Shown here in pieces: positions 8,552-16,930 of a stretch of DNA of 27,895 nucleotides; positions within the stretch are counted from its first letter, which is position 1, and every line of letters starts with the position of its first letter. The stretch lies in assembly GCA_041738875.1 (NCBI GenBank), contig JBGSOW010000076.1, positions 1 through 27,895 on the forward strand, written 5' to 3'. Both the position numbers and the translations under genes were made by a program. The notes under the pieces are model-generated. The model was not told the origin of the DNA and ran no database searches. It saw nothing but the letters and a program-made list of their open reading frames with translations. Source of the DNA: JBGSOW01 sp041738875 (lineage in GTDB: Bacteria > Patescibacteriota > Dojkabacteria > CALFHW01).

Positions 8552-9238
8552 CTATTTATTTCGCTTAGATTTTTTCTTGAATTTTTTATTTTTCTTTCTA
8601 TCATTACTATAATTGTTCTCATTACTATAATTCCCCATGTCTTCTGCGATTTCGATATTTTCAACTTTAATAGTATCTTCAGACACCTCAATTTTTTTCA
8701 ATTCACTTGCTTTGGGTTTTGATTGCATTGTTTTTTTCAGCTGTCTTTTTGCGACAAAAAATGCCTTTTGCAACCTGTTAATTTTTTGTTTTGTTTCAGC
8801 AATTTCGGCATTCAAACTACTTTTATCCAACACCTTACCTGTATCGTTACTATCCCAGTCGATATCCACAATCATGTCCCTTACTTCTTCAGTTAATCTA
8901 CTTGGATTTATTTTTAATTGAATTCCAAGTAAAACTTCTCTATTCTCTTTGTCCATGAAATTAATCAATGGCACGTTCATCCCACCCGTTGCTGGATGAT
9001 AATGTCTCTCTTCGGGTCTGAAAACGAGGTAAATCATAAGTGCTGGAATGTTGAAGATTAACACAAAAAGTGCCCAAAAAATTGCAGTTGTTGTATTTCC
9101 ATCACGTTGCAGATAATCTTTGCGCACCCAAGCAGAGGTTAGCACAATAACCAAAACAACATATATCCCAAAACACGCCAATATGTACGAATAATTAATT
9201 TGTTCGTTTAAATTCAGAAGCTCAAGCAAAACATCCAT
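8552..9238 (-). CDS. Two-TM membrane protein with charged cytoplasmic tail
   Basis: A 228-aa protein of unknown function. Two membrane segments lie at about 17-36 and 52-73, linked by SAWVRKDYLQRDGN and followed by FRPEER. This block resembles the phospholipase-D-like N-terminal membrane module (PLDc_N type). The same module occurs in the plus-strand gene at 26563 with matching spacing between the W..RD and RP positions, so the two are paralogous modules. The rest is predicted cytoplasmic: an acidic stretch, a likely helical region at about 145-170 and a K/N-rich end (DRKKNKKFKKKSKRNK). A TAGGAT hexamer inside the palindrome TCCTAA-A-TTAGGA (9246-9258) lies just before the ATG. Confidence 0.8.
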   Translation of the reverse strand: MDVLLELLNLNEQINYSYILACFGIYVVLVIVLTSAWVRKDYLQRDGNTTTAIFWALFVLIFNIPALMIYLVFRPEERHYHPATGGMNVPLINFMDKENREVLLGIQLKINPSRLTEEVRDMIVDIDWDSNDTGKVLDKSSLNAEIAETKQKINRLQKAFFVAKRQLKKTMQSKPKASELKKIEVSEDTIKVENIEIAEDMGNYSNENNYSNDRKKNKKFKKKSKRNK

Positions 9239-9352
9239 CCTAAAATCCTAAATTAGGAAATAACAATTAAATTAACATAGCCAAGTTTAATACAAAAGAA
9301 TATTAAAGTCTAGGAATTAATTTAACCACCCTACGAATTACCTATTTAATTA

Positions 9353-9916
9353 CTACGCCCTAGAAACATATGTGCCGGTTTCAGTGTTTACTTTGAGTTT
9401 GTTTCCGTTTTCGACAAAAAGTGGTACTTGGATTTTGTAGCCTGTTTCTAGGATTGCATCTTTCATGGCTCCTGTTGCTGTGTTTCCTGGAACTGCTGGT
9501 GTTGTGTCTTCTACAATCAATTCAGAAGATTTTGGAATTTCAATACTTACCGGTCTTGACTCCAAAAATGTCGCAACAACTTTGTCACCATCTTTAAGAA
9601 AGTTTAATTCCCATTCGATCTGCCCCATTGGTAGGCTAAATTGTGAGTAATCTGCTGTATCCATGAAATGTGCGTCACTGCCATCTTGATATAGGTATTG
9701 TGCAGTTCTTTTTTCCACGTCAGCTGCTTCAACTTTTTGTTCGTTTGAATAAGTTTTTTCAAAAATTGCACCTGTTTCGATATTTTTGACTTTGACACGA
9801 ATGGTTGCCTGCCCTCTTCCCTTTTTAATATGCTGATATTTCAGTACTACGAATGTTTGTGAGTCATCTGTAAATACAGTACTGATGCGAAGTTCGTTTG
9901 AATTTAATAGTGCCAT
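9353..9916 (-). CDS. efp: Elongation factor P
   Basis: A 187-aa EF-P, the usual three-beta-barrel length. It binds between the P and E sites of the ribosome and rescues stalling at consecutive prolines. The N-terminal KOW-like domain has the conserved loop IKKGRGQATIRVKVKNIETG. Aligned to the E. coli loop (PGKGQA), the tip residue normally modified as K34 is here R34. The C-terminal OB domain ends with the family pattern NTATGAMKDAILETGYKIQVPLFV and TGTYVSRA. It is 53 bp downstream of tRNA-Leu on the same strand and opposite a plus-strand gene encoding polyproline runs. No EF-P modification enzyme is in the window. Confidence 0.95.
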   Translation of the reverse strand: MALLNSNELRISTVFTDDSQTFVVLKYQHIKKGRGQATIRVKVKNIETGAIFEKTYSNEQKVEAADVEKRTAQYLYQDGSDAHFMDTADYSQFSLPMGQIEWELNFLKDGDKVVATFLESRPVSIEIPKSSELIVEDTTPAVPGNTATGAMKDAILETGYKIQVPLFVENGNKLKVNTETGTYVSRA

Positions 9917-9969
9917 AAATTTAGTGTAGTTATTTTAGTTAATTATCTATAGTCTTAATTTTTTATATA

Positions 9970-10053
9970 TGCCGAGAAAGAGAATCGAACTCTTACTCCC
10001 TTGCGGGAACCGGATTTTGAGTCCGGCGCGTCTACCAATTCCGCCATCCCGGC
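9970..10053 (-). tRNA. tRNA-Leu(CAA)
   Basis: 84 nt on the minus strand. The acceptor GCCGGGA pairs with TCTCGGC (one G-U) plus discriminator A. The anticodon stem CCGGA/TCCGG encloses the loop CTCAAAA, giving anticodon CAA for UUG codons. The long variable arm (TCCC-GCAA-GGGA) is the class II hallmark. The T arm reads AGAG-TTCGATT-CTCT. No CCA end is encoded. Confidence 0.97.
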
Positions 10054-10063
10054 ATTGATATTG

Positions 10064-10069
10064 ATTATA
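10064..10069 (-). promoter_or_regulatory. Putative -10 of tRNA-Leu
   Basis: A perfect TATAAT on the minus strand, 10 bp before the mature 5' end of tRNA-Leu. No convincing -35 lies 16-18 bp upstream. It may also serve efp downstream. Confidence 0.45.
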
Positions 10070-10160
10070 CTAGAAATTCCGTTTTTTTGTTTAATTCATT
10101 AAAAGTTAGCATTTCTAAGTAATTAGTTGATTTTGCTCTAAGTAATCGCTAGTCTATATT

Positions 10161-11216
10161 ATGCAACCAAACAATTCGCAGGAAAATCAAAATATTGCAA
10201 AAGTAGTTATTGTAATCGGTGTGGCCTTGATACTAAGTGGTTTAGGGATGTTATTAGTTAATGAAATTACACCTGGCGGTATATTTACTAGTGGGAACGC
10301 ACCTTCTACAGGTACACCTGTTACACCTCCGCCAACTGGATCTACTGACCAACCGCCGCCGCCAGCTTCGACTGGAACTTGTCCTTATGTGATTACGAAA
10401 GCGCGCGTGCGCGAGCTGGATCGTGACCCAATTACAAATGAATTCACTTGTCCTTTGGAGGAAGCGGGTGATCCGACAGGCTGCAGGGATTGGGTTGAAT
10501 ATTCTGATTCAAATATTAGTAGACTGGCTTTCGAAATCACTGCGTTTCAATGCACTTCTGATCTTGGTTGCGACGACGTCGCAACTAATGCAGAACTTAC
10601 AGTAACCGGCGCAGGCTATACTGGTCAAAAATTTATCGTGACACAAAACGAGCCAAAACATAGACTTGAATTAAAAGAAGCCGGAACAATAACAGTCGTA
10701 GCAACAACACCAGGTACGCCACCAACTTCAGAAGGTTGTACGGGCGAAGCGACATACGTTGTTTTTGGCTCGGCTGATGCTAATTGTAAAGACGCGTGCG
10801 GTCCAAATTTTGACGGCGCAGGAGGTAACCGCGCTTGCGGACCAGGACTTGCCTGCCGAGTTGTACGTGGACTTACCAGTTTCGGTTGCGAGGCAGGCGC
10901 AAATCACGACCTCTACGGTTTCACAGGCTACCCAGCGGGTGCTTTTAGGTGTGTACCTGAAAGTGCGCCAACGATTGGTGTATGTGGTGCAGGCAGTGCG
11001 AATACATCTATTGTTGCAAGAACCACGTATGACGCAGTTAATTCCAACACTTGTCAGCTAGGTAGTGTTACTGCGCCAGCCCCAGCAAGACCACCAGTTG
11101 CTACCCTGCCAAGGACATCAATCAGCGAGGATAATACCAGATTAATCGCAGGACTTACTTTATTGATTTTAGGTACTGTCGTATTCGCCCGCTACAGAAG
11201 ATATAATAGAAAATAG
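10161..11216 (+). CDS. Cysteine-rich surface protein with polyproline linker and LPXT-type sorting tail
   Basis: A 351-aa secreted or surface protein of unknown function. A hydrophobic segment at about 13-34 is a signal anchor or signal peptide. A P/T/S-rich linker (about 48-72) contains PPP and PPPP runs. The extracellular part has many cysteines, including a cluster at about 208-275 (CKDACGPN, ACGPGLACRV), suggesting disulfide-stapled repeats. The C-terminus reads LPRTS (316-320), a hydrophobic stretch at about 327-343 and a basic end RYRRYNRK, which is the architecture of a sortase signal although the usual G is S. No sortase is in the window, so it may simply be held by two membrane segments. 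The ATG has no Shine-Dalgarno; a TTGATT (10127-10132) and a weak TAGTCT lie upstream. It is convergent with topA (21-bp gap). Confidence 0.85.
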   Translation: MQPNNSQENQNIAKVVIVIGVALILSGLGMLLVNEITPGGIFTSGNAPSTGTPVTPPPTGSTDQPPPPASTGTCPYVITKARVRELDRDPITNEFTCPLEEAGDPTGCRDWVEYSDSNISRLAFEITAFQCTSDLGCDDVATNAELTVTGAGYTGQKFIVTQNEPKHRLELKEAGTITVVATTPGTPPTSEGCTGEATYVVFGSADANCKDACGPNFDGAGGNRACGPGLACRVVRGLTSFGCEAGANHDLYGFTGYPAGAFRCVPESAPTIGVCGAGSANTSIVARTTYDAVNSNTCQLGSVTAPAPARPPVATLPRTSISEDNTRLIAGLTLLILGTVVFARYRRYNRK

Positions 11217-11237
11217 CGCAGGATTAAACTTCGGGAT

Positions 11238-13538
11238 TTACTCTAGATCTGTTTTCGGCTTTGCTTTGATACGAATTGTTTCTTTGACCTTCGGGTAATC
11301 CGGATGAGCCCAGAAAGAACCGAATTTGCCTGTTTTAAACAAAAATTCACGCTTATTATCTTTAGTTTTAGGAGGTTCACCATGCAATTCAACTAACTTT
11401 TTTCTAGTATATACAAGTGCGCGCGCGTCTTTAACTTTTGGATATTTCGGGTGTGCCCAGAAGTAACCAAAACGCCCTCTTTTTAGCAAGAACTTCTCCC
11501 CTTCTTCAGTCAATGGTGCAGGTTCATAACTTTCCTTAAACTCTTTTTCCTCGCTCATTTTCTCGATATCTTCTTGGCTGGTTCCGTCGATATTCAACAT
11601 ACCTTTGCAATCTGGGAATTTGGTACAACTGTAAAATCTTCCATATTTGCCTAGTTTTATTATCATTTTGCTTTTGCAAAGAGGACACGTCATTCCTTTT
11701 GGCGCGTCTCCCAAAACAGTATAGTCTTGCCTTGATATATTTTCGGACTTCGCCGCAATGTTTTTTGCAAGTGGATTATAGAAATTACCTAAAAATTTCT
11801 TCCAATCTTTTTCACCATTTGCAATACGGTCTAGGTCCTCTTCCATTTCTGCAGTGAATTCTCGATCTACAATTTCAGGGAAATTATCTTCCAGTAGTTT
11901 AATAACAACGATGCCTGTATCAGTCGGGGCAAAGTATTTGCCGATTCTTTCCACATAACCTCTAGATTGAATTGTTGTCAAAATCGGTGAGTAAGTTGAC
12001 GGTCTACCTATCCCATATTTTTCAAGTTCTTTAATCAATGTCGCTTCAGAAAATCTAGCTGGCGGTTGTGTAAAGTGCTGTGAACCAATTAATTTTTTAA
12101 TGTCTAGTCTGTCGCCACTTTTAATATCTGGCAGTTCTGTTTCACTAAACTTTTCAGGGTAAACCGTCAAATAACCTTTGTGCAAGAGTGTTTGTCCACT
12201 AGCTTTAAATTCCGCTTCAGAAGATTTGCCTGCGAACTTTGTCTCAACTTTCACAATAATTTGCTTGCTTGAAAAAACAGCAGGGGTCATTTGAGACGCA
12301 ACCGTGCGCTGCCAAATCAACTCATATAACCGCGCTTGATCAGACTCGAGATTTAGATTTCTGGGCGCGGTTTTCACATTACTTGGGCGAATAGCTTCGT
12401 GCGCTTCTTGAGCAACTTTCGCTTTCGTTTTGTATAAATTAGCGCTTGCCGGCAGATTTACAGCACCCAACTGTTTCTCAATATATTTTCTCACATCAGC
12501 GACTGCCTCGTCTGCCATATTTGTTGAATCTGTGCGCATATAGGTAATATGACCTGCTTCATATAGCTTTTGCGCAGTAGACATAGTCCTTTTAGCTGAA
12601 AAGCCCAGCATATTCGCTGCAGTTTGTTGCATAGTGCTTGTTGTAAATGGAGGTTTGGCGTATCTTTTCGTTTCTTTAGAGATAACCGAATCAATCGTCC
12701 ATGGTGATTTTTCGAGATTCTTTACTAAATCAGAAGTTACCTGTTGCTCAGCAATTTTTGCCAACTTATTGTCGATTTTGAATAACTCCAACAATAACTC
12801 CCCTTCTTTTAGAGTTAGTATTTCTGCTTCAGCATCTTTTTCTTTGTCTTTATTTGATAGCTGAATCTCTAGATCAGGAAGTGCCTTCTCTTTGCCTGAG
12901 CCTAATTTCGACACAGCTTTTAATCTCCAGAATTCATCAGAATTAAACGCATCTCTCTCTCTTTCTCTATCGACGATGAACTTTAATGCAACTGATTGCA
13001 CTCTTCCAGCAGATAGTCCGTACCTTATTTTTTTCCATAACAGTGGTGAAAGTTTATAACCCACCAGCCGATCTAAAATTCTTCTACTTTGCTGTGCATT
13101 CAATAAATCCACATCAAGATCGCGAGGTTTTGTAAGTGCATTCTGCACAGCATTTTTCGTAATTTCTGTAAATACTATACGATACAGCCCTTTTTCTTTT
13201 TGCTTTTTTGAACGTTTGCCGTCCAAACCTATGGTTCCAAGTTTATTTGCGACATGCCAACCAATTGCTTCTCCTTCTCTATCAGGGTCTACCGCAATTA
13301 CTAAATTGGATTTGTCTTTAAATAATTTTTTTAATTCCTGAATAACCTTACTTTTCCCAGGTATAATTTGGTAGTCTGGATCAAATGTAGTTTCATCCAC
13401 GCCTAAACCGGACTTTGGCAGATCCACTACGTGCCCCTTCGATGCCATTACCTTAAAGCCTTTCCCTAAATACTTTTCAATTGTTTTTGCTTTAGCTGGA
13501 GATTCTACTACAACCAAAGCGTCACTTATTTTTGTCAT
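11238..13538 (-). CDS. topA: DNA topoisomerase I (type IA)
   Basis: Relaxes negative supercoils by single-strand passage. The start is taken as the ATG at 13538 (766 aa); an in-frame GTG at 13553 would add five residues, and residue numbers here count from that GTG. The TOPRIM domain has E17 (VVVESP) and the VDPDREGEA triad D89/D91/E93. The catalytic tyrosine is Y338 in ITYMRTDST. The C-terminus holds one complete C4 zinc ribbon at 623-649 (CPLC...CTKFPDC). Two further ribbon-like repeats follow at about 688-707 and 737-756 (FGYFWAHPKYPKV, FGSFWAHPDYPKV), in which all cysteines are gone. It converges on the plus-strand surface-protein gene and lies 79 bp after dprA starts its own unit to the right. 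Confidence 0.96.
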   Translation of the reverse strand: MTKISDALVVVESPAKAKTIEKYLGKGFKVMASKGHVVDLPKSGLGVDETTFDPDYQIIPGKSKVIQELKKLFKDKSNLVIAVDPDREGEAIGWHVANKLGTIGLDGKRSKKQKEKGLYRIVFTEITKNAVQNALTKPRDLDVDLLNAQQSRRILDRLVGYKLSPLLWKKIRYGLSAGRVQSVALKFIVDRERERDAFNSDEFWRLKAVSKLGSGKEKALPDLEIQLSNKDKEKDAEAEILTLKEGELLLELFKIDNKLAKIAEQQVTSDLVKNLEKSPWTIDSVISKETKRYAKPPFTTSTMQQTAANMLGFSAKRTMSTAQKLYEAGHITYMRTDSTNMADEAVADVRKYIEKQLGAVNLPASANLYKTKAKVAQEAHEAIRPSNVKTAPRNLNLESDQARLYELIWQRTVASQMTPAVFSSKQIIVKVETKFAGKSSEAEFKASGQTLLHKGYLTVYPEKFSETELPDIKSGDRLDIKKLIGSQHFTQPPARFSEATLIKELEKYGIGRPSTYSPILTTIQSRGYVERIGKYFAPTDTGIVVIKLLEDNFPEIVDREFTAEMEEDLDRIANGEKDWKKFLGNFYNPLAKNIAAKSENISRQDYTVLGDAPKGMTCPLCKSKMIIKLGKYGRFYSCTKFPDCKGMLNIDGTSQEDIEKMSEEKEFKESYEPAPLTEEGEKFLLKRGRFGYFWAHPKYPKVKDARALVYTRKKLVELHGEPPKTKDNKREFLFKTGKFGSFWAHPDYPKVKETIRIKAKPKTDLE

Positions 13539-13617
13539 ATTACAATATTCCACTATACATCAATAGCAACAAACTAAAAACTAGAATGTCTATTAATGAA
13601 TTAAGTCGTGAATTATT

Positions 13618-14784
13618 CTACATTAATTGCCTAATTATGCAAAATCTCCCAAATTTATCACGATTAATGATTCCTTTGTCTATCAACTTTTCAATTGCTT
13701 TGGCTATTTCTGGAATAGTAAACTCAGTATGTTCATCTAAAAGGTCACTTGCAGTGGTGGCGCCGTCAGAGATTGCATAATAAATAGTTCTTTCTGCAAA
13801 ATTTAGATTCTCAGCAATTGAAGTTTTCATTTGCTCTTCTAAAACTTTGAATTTTAAGTCATCTCGCTCTGTATAACTTCCTGAAATTACACTTAGATCA
13901 TTGCACAAAGGTATAGCGCTACCTTTTGTAATAAGGTTGAAATTGCCATAGAACGAACTTCTATGTATATCGGCGGTAGCCGCATAAACATGTCTACCTG
14001 CTCTACTTGCTTGTGATGCTGTGATTAGACCGCCCCCACTCACACTTGATTCGACCAAAACAGTAGCTTCTGAAAGACCAGCAATTATTCTGTTCCTCAT
14101 GTGGAATACATATTTAGAATAAGGTTGGTCAAAGATCTTCTCTGAAAGTAAAAGCCCGCCTGCGTTTACTATTCCTTCAGCTAGTTTTGTGTTACTTTGC
14201 GGAGTGATCCTATCGATTGGCCTTGGTAATACTGCAACAGTTGGCACACCGATTTTTATCGAGTGTTCGTGCACTACAGTGTCTATTCCATTTGCGAGGC
14301 CGCTTACTGTCGTAAGACCCATATCTGCTGCGTATTCGACCACTTTCTTTGCAAAGCTAGCGCCGTAAGCGCTATTCTTTCTAGTACCGACTATACTTAG
14401 CATTGGGGAATCCAATAATTCCAACCTACCTTTATATGTTAAAGAGTGCGGAGCAACATCATTATGGATCAAACTTTTCGGATAACCATCTTCAAACAGC
14501 AACAAATTACCAATTGATTTTCTTTCTAAATTATTTAGTCTGCTTTCTAAGTACAATAATTTCTCAGCAGGAATTTTGTTAAAAAATCGTTTTATTCTAT
14601 GAATATTTTTTTTATATTTAAAGCCCATCTCTTGTGTAACCTCTAGTAGAAACTTTTTGATCATAAAGTCATCAATTTCCGAAATCTTATATTCCAATAG
14701 TCTTATCTTCGTCAACAATCCTCTCATAATCCTTGGTGGGAGGACTGGATGGATTGTATTATACAATATGTACTCTCTGTTCAC
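13618..14784 (-). CDS. dprA: DNA processing protein DprA
   Basis: A 388-aa DprA/Smf protein, which loads RecA onto incoming single-stranded DNA during natural transformation. The Rossmann-like core has SIVGTRKNSAYG (about 130-140), TTVSGLANGIDTVVH (158-171), FHMRNRIIAGLSEA (227-240) and SGGGLITASQA, all family signatures. The N-terminus (REYILYNTIHPVLPPRIMRGLL) matches the helical DprA N-domain, which supports the GTG start at 14784 over the internal ATG at 14727. A winged-helix-like C-terminal domain (about 335-385) follows. It is 18 bp after the ComEC-type metallo-beta-lactamase gene, in a DNA-uptake block. Confidence 0.94.
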   Translation of the reverse strand: MNREYILYNTIHPVLPPRIMRGLLTKIRLLEYKISEIDDFMIKKFLLEVTQEMGFKYKKNIHRIKRFFNKIPAEKLLYLESRLNNLERKSIGNLLLFEDGYPKSLIHNDVAPHSLTYKGRLELLDSPMLSIVGTRKNSAYGASFAKKVVEYAADMGLTTVSGLANGIDTVVHEHSIKIGVPTVAVLPRPIDRITPQSNTKLAEGIVNAGGLLLSEKIFDQPYSKYVFHMRNRIIAGLSEATVLVESSVSGGGLITASQASRAGRHVYAATADIHRSSFYGNFNLITKGSAIPLCNDLSVISGSYTERDDLKFKVLEEQMKTSIAENLNFAERTIYYAISDGATTASDLLDEHTEFTIPEIAKAIEKLIDKGIINRDKFGRFCIIRQLM

Positions 14785-14802
14785 AATAATTGATCGATTA
14801 TG

Positions 14803-15660
14803 TTAGTTTTCATACTCAAAAGAATAACCGACGCCATCTGTTTCAAGAATTAAATTAGTTGTGTTTGTGTTAAAAGTGGGAATTCCTAAATTGCTAAAAT
14901 TATCTACGACTTCGCTGTTGGGATGACCATAGCTATTTTTCCCGTACTGCATAACTGCATTTTTTGGTTTCAAACTGTTTAAAAATTTTTCTGAAGAACT
15001 GGTTTTGCTTCCGTGATGACCTACCTTCAAAAGTTCAACCTTTGTATTTAGTTTTACAATATTTAAATAGTCAGCCGACCTTTCTTCAATTTTTGCCGAA
15101 ATATCTCCAGCAGAATAAAAGTCGAAATTCAAATAGCTCAGGAAGAATCCGATTGATTCATCATTCGGGTTTGTTGAGATGGCATTTTTGCTGTCGGGCC
15201 AGAAAAAAAGTAATTCCACACAACAACCTAAAAGGTAGTTATCTCCTGAGGTAATCTCTAGAACTTCAATTCCTTCAGTAGCAACCACTTCTTGGAAAGA
15301 ATTAAAGCTTTTATTTCCATTCGGCCAAGGGTTATAAATCGCGACTTTGGGGTTAAACTCCTGCACTGCTAGGGTAAGTCCCCCGACGTGATCAGTATCT
15401 GGATGAGTCATTAAAACTGCATCTAGATAACCCACTCCACGGCTCCGCAGTAAATCAGTTACAAGTCTTGCATCCGGCCCTCCATCTACAAGCAAATTTA
15501 TACCATCGGGAGTCGTAATTAAAAAGCCATCACCCTGCCCTATTGATAGGAAAGTTATCTTTAGAACCGGTTCACGTTGCAAATTAAATATAGTTCCCCA
15601 ATTTGAGGCATTTATAAAGACCAAAAGTACAACCAACAAATTAATAATAATATTTAGCAA
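14803..15660 (-). CDS. ComEC-type metallo-beta-lactamase-fold hydrolase
   Basis: A 285-aa protein: an N-terminal membrane segment (about 3-20) followed by a metallo-beta-lactamase fold with GQGDGFLI, DGGPDA, the metal motif THPDTDHVGG and a late KVGHHGSKTS block. These are the features of the C-terminal domain of full-length ComEC, thought to act on the DNA strand that is not imported. It starts at TTG 15660, 20 bp inside the end of the ComEC channel gene. So ComEC is split into two translationally overlapping proteins here. Its own membrane anchor would place the hydrolase on the outer face of the membrane. Confidence 0.9.
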   Translation of the reverse strand: MLNIIINLLVVLLVFINASNWGTIFNLQREPVLKITFLSIGQGDGFLITTPDGINLLVDGGPDARLVTDLLRSRGVGYLDAVLMTHPDTDHVGGLTLAVQEFNPKVAIYNPWPNGNKSFNSFQEVVATEGIEVLEITSGDNYLLGCCVELLFFWPDSKNAISTNPNDESIGFFLSYLNFDFYSAGDISAKIEERSADYLNIVKLNTKVELLKVGHHGSKTSSSEKFLNSLKPKNAVMQYGKNSYGHPNSEVVDNFSNLGIPTFNTNTTNLILETDGVGYSFEYEN

Positions 15661-16930
15661 TTTCTTTGCTTCTCAAAAAACTTAAATAATAACTAAAGAT
15701 CATATATAGAATATAAGTGCATACACACAAGATAACTAAACCTCCGATGCTTGCATTAATGCCTACCGCTAGATGAGAATCAACGACAAGAAGCACAAAA
15801 TGATCCAGCAATTTCATAAAGAACTCTATTTCATACTTCAGGATATTAATAAAAGGAATTAAGAAAATTAGTAGCACAGTAACTATGCTGATCAAAGGAG
15901 CGACTATTAGGTTGGCAGTCACTGCGAGTGGGTTAATTTGTGCAAAGAATATATAGGTCACAGGTAGCAAAACCAAACTTCCAAAAGCACTGCTAAATAG
16001 CTCGTCTCTTAGCATCTCAGGCAGATCAGACAAAAGTGTTAATAGAGGCGAAATAAACAATTTCGTAAACAGCCATGCGCAGACAGAAAGTTGTAAACCC
16101 AGATCTAAATAAGCACCAGGTGAGATTATACATATTGCAATCAAAGCAATAAGAAGTTTTTTAAAGTTACTAAGCTTAACTCCGCACCTCTCCAATAACC
16201 AAGTAAGTATTATAAATACACCTGCCCGCATTGCCGATAAGTTGTTTATTCCCACTAGGAATAGATAAATAAGTGCAATAACTGGAATTAGATTTATCGA
16301 TAGCCTTACATTAACCTTACCTACTATTTTCGTTGCAACTGAAAGAAGCAAAATATAATTCGCACCTGAAACTGCAAATAAATGAGACAAGCTAATCGAG
16401 TTGTATTTATCTAATTCATCTTCTGCGAAAAATTGCGTGCTGCCTAAAACAAGCCCTGCAAAGAATTTCGCAAAGAATGGGCTACTTTCTCCTAGCTTCA
16501 ACATAATATCGACCTTAAATTTATGAAAGATTCCTAAAAAGCTTTGATTTAGTGGCCTCTGAACACTAACCGAGCCAAACGATATCTGCCCACATATCCC
16601 TTTCGCGATCCTAGAAAGCTGGTAGCTGTCATCTACCGAATACCTACTGATAGATGCTCCTTTAAAAGTTAATTCGTCACCTAGATGGAATATTTCTTGA
16701 GAACGATACTGTAAGTTGTGCTCAGCTGAACTTAAAACATAGGAATAATCCCCACCATGATAGCCCGGTAAGGCAACACTCGTTACCTCGAAATATCCTC
16801 CCGCATCTTGAATACAACCATCTCTACCCACAGCAGAATTGAAAATGTTATAGATAGGGACTACGACTAGAATCACCAGGAAAATAAGTAGAGTTATCTC
16901 AAAAATATGTATTTTTTTATATTTCGACAT
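15641..16930 (-). CDS. comEC: ComEC/Rec2 competence membrane channel (without hydrolase domain)
   Basis: A 429-aa polytopic protein. Membrane segments near the N-terminus flank an extracellular domain with cysteines (DGCIQDAGGYFEVTS...). The competence domain follows, with the signatures SHLFAVSGANYILLL (the family HLxAISGxH-like block) and NLSAMRAGVFIILTWLL. ComEC forms the inner-membrane channel for single-stranded DNA in transformation. The usual C-terminal metallo-beta-lactamase domain is absent and is encoded by the next gene, overlapping 20 bp. It overlaps comEA upstream by 14 bp, so comEA, comEC, the hydrolase and dprA form one unit. Confidence 0.93.
   Translation of the reverse strand: MSKYKKIHIFEITLLIFLVILVVVPIYNIFNSAVGRDGCIQDAGGYFEVTSVALPGYHGGDYSYVLSSAEHNLQYRSQEIFHLGDELTFKGASISRYSVDDSYQLSRIAKGICGQISFGSVSVQRPLNQSFLGIFHKFKVDIMLKLGESSPFFAKFFAGLVLGSTQFFAEDELDKYNSISLSHLFAVSGANYILLLSVATKIVGKVNVRLSINLIPVIALIYLFLVGINNLSAMRAGVFIILTWLLERCGVKLSNFKKLLIALIAICIISPGAYLDLGLQLSVCAWLFTKLFISPLLTLLSDLPEMLRDELFSSAFGSLVLLPVTYIFFAQINPLAVTANLIVAPLISIVTVLLIFLIPFINILKYEIEFFMKLLDHFVLLVVDSHLAVGINASIGGLVILCVCTYILYMIFSYYLSFLRSKEIAKYYY

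Noticed and set aside
11217..11237. Bidirectional terminator between the convergent surface-protein gene and topA
   Set aside because: The 21-bp gap has no stem-loop followed by a T run on either strand.
14753..14767. TATAAT within a perfect 15-bp palindrome, with TTGTGA 17 bp upstream, near the dprA start
   Set aside because: It lies inside the first codons of dprA. The encoded N-terminus (REYILYNTIHPVLPPRI) matches the DprA family, so starting transcription there would remove conserved sequence. An internal or chance promoter is more likely.
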